Source of the DNA: Nemertoderma westbladi
Lineage: Eukaryota; Xenacoelomorpha; Nemertodermatida; Nemertodermatidae
DNA length: 64,000 nt
Assembly (NCBI GenBank): GCA_032718475.1
Contig: JAUCBJ010003287.1
Coordinates: forward strand, 28,176 to 92,175
Reading direction: 5' to 3'
This document shows positions 58,955-64,000 of the stretch, in pieces. The position numbers were made by a program, and so were the translations under genes. Positions within the stretch are counted from its first letter, which is position 1. Each line of letters begins with the position of its first letter. Under the pieces are notes generated by a model, which made no database searches, had not been told where the DNA came from, and worked only from the letters and a program-made list of their open reading frames with translations.

Positions 58955-59081
58955 CCGTGGAATATCTTCAGGATCAAATATTCTAGGGACGCCGTATATT
59001 TCCTCCGCTAGAGTGAGAGCGAGTTCTAGTTTATCGCGAGGTCTGGAATAAATACCTTGATCTATTTGCACGGAAGCGAAT
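58955..59081 (-). CDS. Host gene exon: middle of second calponin-homology domain
   Basis: 127 nt: one base completing the Arg codon, then 42 codons. Acceptor ATTTTTAG, donor CGG|GTATGT. The translation contains RDKLELALTLAEEIYGVPRI and FDPEDIPR, matching the CH-domain stretch normally written NLxxAFxxAExxLGIPxLLDPEDV. Phase agreement with the exon 2.1 kb upstream across a repeat-filled intron is strong evidence that both belong to one gene. Confidence 0.88.
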
Positions 59082-59300
59082 CTAAAAATAACGAAAATTC
59101 TGTAAGAATTAATGTATTCTTAATTAATTGACGGTTATTTGTATTGTAATGTGGGTTGAGCGTTAAGCCATAAAACCCGTCTTTGAAATTGAATACCGAA
59201 TTATATATATACACTTCGGTTTCCTGGCTTCAAAACAATGTTACAGAGCTTTGACAGGCAGTAATACCATTAATTGGTAGTGAGGGTTAGTCTAGGTATC

Positions 59301-59656
59301 ACTGGTACTGTACAACTGCTGCACGGTATACTGGTACACGGTACTGGTACTACACGGTATACTGGTACTACACGGTATACTGGTACACGGTACTGGTACT
59401 ACACGGTATACTGGTACTACACGGTATACTGGTACTACACGGTATACTGGTACACGGTACTGGTACTACACGGTATACTGGTACACGGTACTGGTACTAC
59501 ACGGTATATTGGTACTACACGGTATACTGGTACACGGTACTGGTACTACACGGTATACTGGTACTACACGGTATACTGGTACACGGTACTGGTACTACAC
59601 GGTATACTGGTACACGGTACTGGTACTACACGGTATACTGGTACTACTGGTATGCA
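59301..59656. repeat. GGTAC-rich minisatellite, left block
   Basis: Composite minisatellite built of GGTATACTGGTACAC (15 bp), GGTACTGGTACTACAC (16 bp) and GGTATACTGGTACTACAC (18 bp) modules in changing order. It fills the left part of the 2.1-kb host intron and runs up to the 5' truncation point of LINE A copy 3. It differs in sequence from the 21-bp minisatellite at 48,852. Confidence 0.92.
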
Positions 59657-60973
59657 GATTCTATTAAATCGCATCAGGGATCCCATTGAGAGACTGCTAC
59701 GTGGAAATCAGAATGGGTTCCGTAAAGGTCGTGGGACCATGGAGCCCATTTTGGCACTTAGAAGGATAATTGAAGAGTTATCAAAAAAGAAAGACAGGCA
59801 TCTGGCTGTTATCTTTGTTGACTTCTTCAAGGCCTTTGATTCAGTCTCTCGCTCACGTATGTTCAGCATACTTTCATTATATGGGATTCCTGATGAAATT
59901 ATTGCAGCAATCAGATCAGTATACGATGGTTCGACAACATTTGTGTCTACTGTTGACGGTGACACAGAACCATTTGAAGTGTTATGGGGCGTCCTCCAAG
60001 GAGACACACTTGCACCATTCTTGTTCATTATTGTGGTTGACTATGTTCTACGCATGTCCTTAGATCATCATAATGATGATGGGGTGATGATAACTCCACC
60101 TACTGGCTCCAGAAGTCGAGGAAATCCTGCCAAGTACCTAACTGATCTAGACTTTGCTGATGACTTAGGAGTACTCTCAGAATCATTAGAGGGAGCCCAG
60201 CGGCTCCTCAGCTCATTAGAACATGCTGCTTCTAATGTTGGTCTTTTTATTAACTCCAGAAAGACCAAAATTCTGACAGTTAACTTTGAAAGTCCTCAGC
60301 AAGTCTCTGATCGGATGAGCATAAGCTCAAAGGATGGTATGCTTGAGCATGTGGACGACTTCTGTTACCTGGGATCATGGATCCGGAAGTCAGGTGAGGA
60401 CCTTCGAATACGTAAGGGAAAGGCATGGGCAGCCATGAATAGGCTTTCCAGGATTTGGAAGTCACCTAGAATTAATCGGAAACTTAAGGTCCGATTATTT
60501 AGAGCAGCAGTAGTTCCAGTACTCCTCTACGGGAGTCCATGCTGGGCTCTAACTGCTGAGGACACCAAATCTCTGGATGGCACATTCACAAGAATGCTAC
60601 GCCGGGTACATTGTGTCAAGTACAATGCACACATCTCCAACCAGACACTATATAACATTGGAGGTGTCTCATTGGTTCCCCCAAGCTTGACACTAGAACA
60701 AAATCGCCTCCGCTTTGCAGGACATTGCTTTCGCCGTGAGGACCAGCCAGTGCATAATCTTGTACTTTGACAGCCTCATGGAGTGAATAAGCATGGTGGA
60801 CAGCCCATGACTTTCTTGAGACGCATCTTAAAGGACACTGGCCTTAAAGATGCGGATGATCTAGCAAATGTCATGGGTGATAGGGAGTTGTGGCGGTGCA
60901 ATTTTGTTGACAAGCCGGCACAGCATTCTTAAAAATGCAGCTGCAATGCAGCATGCCGATCCTAGTAGTAGTA
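59657..60973 (+). mobile_element. LINE A copy 3, 5'-truncated, inserted in minisatellite
   Basis: Plus-strand copy starting inside the RT at ATTCTATTAAATCGC (ILLNRIRDPIERLL) and running to the GATCCTAGTAGTAGTAG tail at about 60,973. It shows the same RT blocks as copies 1 and 2, including VIFVDFFKAFDSVSR and LDFADDLGVLS, and the same C-terminus. One nonsense change (Trp to TGA at 60,768-60,770, in LVL-stop-QPHG) interrupts it. Both sides are the same GGTAC minisatellite, and GGTACTAC flanks both ends, which fits a target-site duplication but cannot be separated from the repeat. It is antisense to the host gene and lies in its intron. Confidence 0.9.
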
Positions 60974-61179
60974 GGTACTACACGGTATACTGGTACACGG
61001 TACTGGTACTACACGGTATACTGGTACACGGTACTGGTACTACACGGTATATTGGTACTACACGGTATACTGGTACACGGTGCTGGTACTACACGGTATA
61101 CTGGTACACGGTACTGGTACTACACGGTATATTGGTACTACACGGTATTCTGGTACACGGTGCTGGTACTACACGGTAC
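60974..61179. repeat. GGTAC-rich minisatellite, right block touching the exon
   Basis: The same modules as at 59,301-59,656, with variants GGTATATTGG and GGTGCTGG. Its last unit, CTACACGGTACC, provides the 5' splice site of the neighbouring exon (read on the minus strand as AG|GTACCG). Left and right blocks were presumably one array before LINE A copy 3 inserted. Confidence 0.9.
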
Positions 61180-61334
61180 CTATTAATAACAGCTAATAAT
61201 GCGTTGCCGTTCTTCCAATCCGAGTGATGAATTACTGTTAGAGTAGAAGATACCCCGCTCTCCATAATCGATTTATTTATCCATTGCATTAACAATTCCG
61301 CTCCAGATATCAGTCCGTGTCGCAGACGATTTAT
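61180..61334 (-). CDS. Host gene exon: N-terminal half of second calponin-homology domain
   Basis: 155 nt: 51 codons plus two bases (AG) that complete an Arg with the first base of the next exon. The acceptor is TTTTTAG at 61,335. The translation reads GAELLMQWINKSIMESGV, then LTVIHHSDWKNGNALLAVIN: LLxWI opens the CH fold and SDWKNGNALLAVI is its signature (usually SWKDGLALCALIH). The donor AG|GTACCG sits on the first unit of the minisatellite that fills the following intron, so the repeat array begins at the splice junction itself. Confidence 0.85.
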
Positions 61335-61491
61335 CTAAAAATATAAAAGTTAAATAAACAAGCGTAAAGTAGAATCAGGTCTTTGTAACGCTTGATCTGT
61401 ATCAAATACATCGCTACGTCTATATGCAGTTTCTATTCACATGAGAGTGTGGGGCGAGCCATGAATTCTATTATATGTCGACCTATTCTAT

Positions 61492-61757
61492 GTCGCAGTG
61501 TCCGAGTGGATACGGCGCCTGAACTGCTTACACAATAGTGCTTGGTGGCGCAGGTTCGAATCCGACTAAAGGCTGTAGAAATTTCGCACTGTTGTGTCCC
61601 TAGGCAATACACTATAGACATTTAGTGTGCCTACGCCAACCCAGCGGTATAATGGGAACCTGGCTTTGCTGGGGTAATGATAATAAAAGCGCTTTTTGTA
61701 TGCCGAGCTTAGAAAAGCGCTATATAAATAACCAGTATTATTATTAATATTATTATG
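61492..61757 (+). mobile_element. tRNA-Leu/Ser-derived SINE with L2-like 3' tail
   Basis: The head begins GTCGCAGTGTCCGAG. A box TGTCCGAGTGG (61,499-61,509) and B box GGTTCGAATCC (61,553-61,563) match consensus; the region between is long, as in tRNA-Leu or tRNA-Ser with a variable arm. The body includes GTGTCCCTAGGCAATACACT and CCCAGCGGTATAATGGGAAC, CTGGCTTTGCTGGGGTAATG. The tail AAGCGCTATATAAATAACC followed by ATT repeats is the kind shared by L2-type LINEs and the SINEs they mobilise in deuterostomes. Acceptor bases do not pair, so it is not a tRNA gene. It lies in a host intron, antisense to the gene. Confidence 0.85.
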
Positions 61758-61939
61758 CAATGAGCAAGGCCATTGTAAATGTTACGAATTCATCCATGGG
61801 GAATGTCTGCCTCGGCTGATGTGTCGTGTCCTACTACTGCCGGACTATGTAATTATCACGCCATTCTGTGTCTTTCCCATTACGCTAGAACTGATGTCAC
61901 TAAATAGAAGAGATTTAGACTGAGACGTCTGGCTGTCTA

Positions 61940-62040
61940 CAACTTAAGTTGCTATGGTCTGATGGTCTAGAGCATATCCCCCTCACCAATACGGTTTGAT
62001 GATTAAAGTTTATTATTACAGGTTGTTATTCCTTTGGTAG
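61940..62040 (+). mobile_element. Possible degraded tRNA-derived SINE head
   Basis: GCTATGGTCTGATGGTCTAG followed by AGCATATCCCC resembles a tRNA D-arm region with an A box, and CGGTTTGATGATT lies where a B box (GGTTCGATTCC) would be expected, with several mismatches. No body or tail is recognisable. Low certainty. Confidence 0.35.
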
Positions 62041-62157
62041 GGCGTGGGCGCATTCTAATTTTAGTCATTTACCGTAAACGGTTTTACTGAGTGGGAATTG
62101 CAAAATTCCATTAACATAGTAAAATTTTATAGCCACAAATAATATGAAAATGCTAAC

Positions 62158-62328
62158 CTGATAGTTAATAATGACATCTCCGATTAGCTGCAGAGTGGCG
62201 GGTCTATTCCCGTCTACGACATCGACCAAGCGGATGGACTCCGAGCAGATATTGAGGAGTTGGAGTTGGGTGAGGACGGTGCGCACGTTCTGTAGTCGGT
62301 GGAACCGTAGTCTACCGGACTCCCGTGG
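62158..62328 (-). CDS. Host gene exon: end of first calponin-homology domain
   Basis: 171 nt, 57 codons, between acceptor CCCCGGCAG (exon starts at 62,328) and donor CAG|GTTAGC (exon ends at 62,158). The translation has RLRFHRLQNVRTVLTQL, LLNICSESIRLVDVVDGNRP and ATLQLIGDVIINYQ. This is the classic first-CH-domain ending, where a conserved helix (FHxLxNV), then (D/N)IVDGN and (T)LxLIW/G-xIIxxQ form the actin-binding core. The exon opens in phase 0; the preceding exon with the first half of the CH domain was not found to the right and may lie beyond 64,000. Confidence 0.85.
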
Positions 62329-62990
62329 CTGCCGGGGTAAAAAGGGAATACATTATCTATACGACTGGTAGTACAGCTGAATAAATAGGTAGAATACAAT
62401 TAATTTCCCATTCAAACGAAATAAAATAACTTGATTAGAAGAATATTAGGTTTTCACTTTTCGGTGGAAATTATATTAACATTTTGAATTTGTCTTAAAT
62501 TTATCTTTATTAAGTGTTTTATTATAGCGCTTATTTCCTTTTTATAACCTGTACAAATACTAATTGGTTTATTGTTTTGGTTAGATTCAGCCCTTCTGTA
62601 ACCTGGGTTTTCAGTCACATTTAGGTAAACGGCAAAGTGATATATAACGGCAGAAAGTCTGGTTTACTTAACATGGGTCGAGTGTAAAAGCTTCTGTGGG
62701 ATATAACTGGCCCCTTTTGCTTCGCAATCCAGTTTCCCCCCAGGCGCTGGAATACTCTAAAAAGGTTCTCTAACTGTATATATATTCCCCTCGCCCGCAA
62801 GGTACCGTTACAGGTGTTTTAACGGACATAAAAGCCATTCTGCTATATACGTGTTTTAGCGGACATGGTAAGGCAAAAAACCTGTAATGCACCAACTACC
62901 TTTCACAGCTTAGCCGTGATGATTCATATTACGACATCTAACAGCTGGTTGCGGACATGGAAACAGCCATTGGACGCATAGTTCTTTGTT
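62329..62990. other. Unassigned AT-rich DNA
   Basis: To the right of the last host exon. Open frames are short. A 15-bp direct repeat, GTGTTTTARCGGACAT (62,814 and 62,851), and a third GCGGACATGG at 62,951 stand out; their spacing is irregular. The missing upstream exon of the CH-domain gene was searched for and not found here. Confidence 0.5.
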
Positions 62991-63135
62991 TGGCTTGAGC
63001 CAATCAGAGCGATTTTTCCTGTCGACGTGTAGCTTTTCAGCCGATTATAAGGAGAGTGTTCAGTCTTACTGCTCTTACTTGATACTTTGTTGTTATTGCT
63101 GTCTAAGCCAGAAACACCGGCTTTTTGGTAAGAAC
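62969..63135 (+). promoter_or_regulatory. Promoter-like segment with 5' splice site
   Basis: The segment contains an inverted CCAAT (ATTGG, 62,969-62,973), a CCAAT (63,000-63,004), a TATA-like GATTATAAGG (63,043-63,052), a pyrimidine-rich start-like stretch TCAGTCTTACTGCTCTTAC, and, about 75 nt further, a consensus splice donor TTTTTG|GTAAGA (63,128). The order and spacing would suit a plus-strand gene with a non-coding first exon, divergent from the CH-domain gene. No coding exon follows in the window, so this is only a candidate; an LTR-type element is an alternative. Confidence 0.3.
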
Positions 63136-63910
63136 TCTAGTAAACTGCTTAGATTATAGAAAGTATAACTGTTACCGGCGGCGGTGTTACCTCACTTAAT
63201 TTAACTGCACTAATCATATTGTTTGTACTGCTATTTACCGTCAGTTATTAATTGTATCTATTTGTTGATGGAAATATTGCTCTTTGGAGAATACGGATAA
63301 ATCACCCAAAATTCCCAATTTTCTTGATACACTACAGGTTAGAGAGGCGGGCTATATATAACAATTGCGATTTATATTAATGTGGTGTGTATTAAATCTA
63401 ATGTTATTTAGCAGACCCTACATGAGTCAATTACTGCTCTCTTTATGTGTGATCAAATATACTGACGGTCGGCAGAATAGTGTGCATGATTGTGAGTGTG
63501 ATGTGACTGGTAACAAAGCATTTCCTAAAGAATGCGACTTATACTTTAATCATAAGCCTTATCGTTGCGTTTAGTATAAGTCCTAGCTCTGTTTAAATAG
63601 ATAGAGCGCCACGTCCTAAAGGAACTGTTAATATTTCCCGAAAGTTAATAATATCTGTCAGAAATTACATATTAGCGATCAATCGAATAATACAGTAGGC
63701 TTACACTGCAACCTTACACTGCAATAATAAAATCTAAGCATCCGAATTCAGCCTCCCGGGTGTAGATCCATCGGGTGAATGATCGCGCATGGGCTGGCTT
63801 CGGCTAATGTTTTGTTTATTAGCATAAAATATTGTCGTATGCTAAAGGTGTGTTAATTAACTAAAAGACATATAAATTTTGGCAGGTTAAACTGCTAAAG
63901 GTCTTCAAAA
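63136..63910. other. Unassigned DNA at right edge
   Basis: A 69-codon plus-strand frame (63,365-63,574) with several Cys residues is the only open frame of note. It has no family match I recognise, no supporting signals beyond an ATG, and is left unannotated as a gene. Otherwise AT-rich sequence with one near-TAGGCCTA motif. Confidence 0.45.
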
Positions 63911-63913
63911 GCG

Positions 63914-64000
63914 CGAACAGTAACAGTTATTTGTATTGCAGTGTAAGCATTAAATACAGTTTAATACTGTTCTGTCGAACAGTAACAGTTACTTTGTATT
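63914..64000. repeat. 62-bp-spaced direct repeat at window end
   Basis: CGAACAGTAACAGTTA followed by TTTGTATT occurs at 63,914 and, with one extra base, at 63,976; both copies are also followed or preceded by TACAGTTTAATACTG-type sequence. It may be the beginning of another tandem repeat that continues past 64,000. Confidence 0.5.

Larger units (their letters stand above)
57783..62328 (-). other. Host gene locus: tandem CH-domain actin-binding protein (partial)
   Basis: Five exons on the minus strand (62,158-62,328; 61,180-61,334; 58,955-59,081; 58,400-58,648; 57,783-57,995) total 915 nt, 305 codons. All have AG acceptors and GT donors, and all junction phases agree (0, 2, 0, 0, 0). The product covers the end of a first calponin-homology domain, a whole second one, and the start of a spectrin-type helical region. 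Tandem CH domains bind F-actin in alpha-actinin, beta-spectrin, plakin, dystrophin and nesprin families; the sequence is too divergent for me to say which. N-terminal and C-terminal exons are not visible; the gene's 3' exons would lie left of 57,783, possibly past the satellite. Confidence 0.85.

Noticed and set aside
61492-61575. Functional tRNA-Leu/Ser gene
   Set aside because: Boxes A and B are perfect, but the acceptor stem does not pair and a SINE body with an L2-like tail follows directly.
63365-63574. Small Cys-containing plus-strand frame of 69 codons
   Set aside because: Length is within chance for this composition, no signal peptide cleavage pattern or family signature is convincing, and no neighbouring exon supports it.

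Overview
The window is eukaryotic, intron-bearing genomic DNA, most likely from a marine invertebrate. I infer this from spliced tandem-calponin-homology exons, several LINE and tRNA-SINE families, a TTAA-specific DNA transposon, a hammerhead ribozyme motif and frequent TAGGCCTA-type palindromes. A tRNA-derived SINE with an L2-like 3' tail fits a deuterostome such as an echinoderm, hemichordate or amphioxus. Species cannot be fixed from the sequence.

Region 1 (1-44,127) is one uninterrupted satellite of roughly 600 head-to-tail monomers. There are two length classes, 75/76 and 66/67 bp, differing by a 9-bp indel. The array runs off the left edge and stops abruptly near 44,127. It is built from nested tandem duplications (periods near 2.5-2.8 kb on the left; 1,523, 2,682, 4,400 and 2,542 bp further right). 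The long minus-strand open frames in it are a by-product of monomer lengths divisible by three.

Region 2 (44,128-48,850) is a transposon graveyard. It holds a tRNA-derived SINE, a LINE remnant (LINE C) split by a 1,550-bp non-autonomous piggyBac-like element flanked by TTAA, and a tRNA-like pol III unit (48,714-48,830) whose anticodon-arm position is occupied by a complete minimal hammerhead ribozyme. This chimera is the most interesting item.

Region 3 (48,850-57,480) contains a 21-bp minisatellite and two near-identical minus-strand copies of an RTE-like LINE (LINE A), related by a 2,379-bp tandem duplication. The second copy abuts a decayed LINE of another family (LINE B) with ORF1 and ORF2 overlapping by ATGA.

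Region 4 (57,783-62,328, minus strand) holds five consecutive phase-compatible exons of a host gene encoding two calponin-homology domains followed by a spectrin-like segment, i.e. an actin-binding cytoskeletal protein. One intron is filled with a different minisatellite that starts at the 5' splice site and hosts a third LINE A copy; another intron carries a SINE. The gene's remaining exons were not found and probably lie outside the window.

Region 5 (62,330-64,000) is mostly unannotated AT-rich DNA with one weak promoter-like segment on the plus strand.
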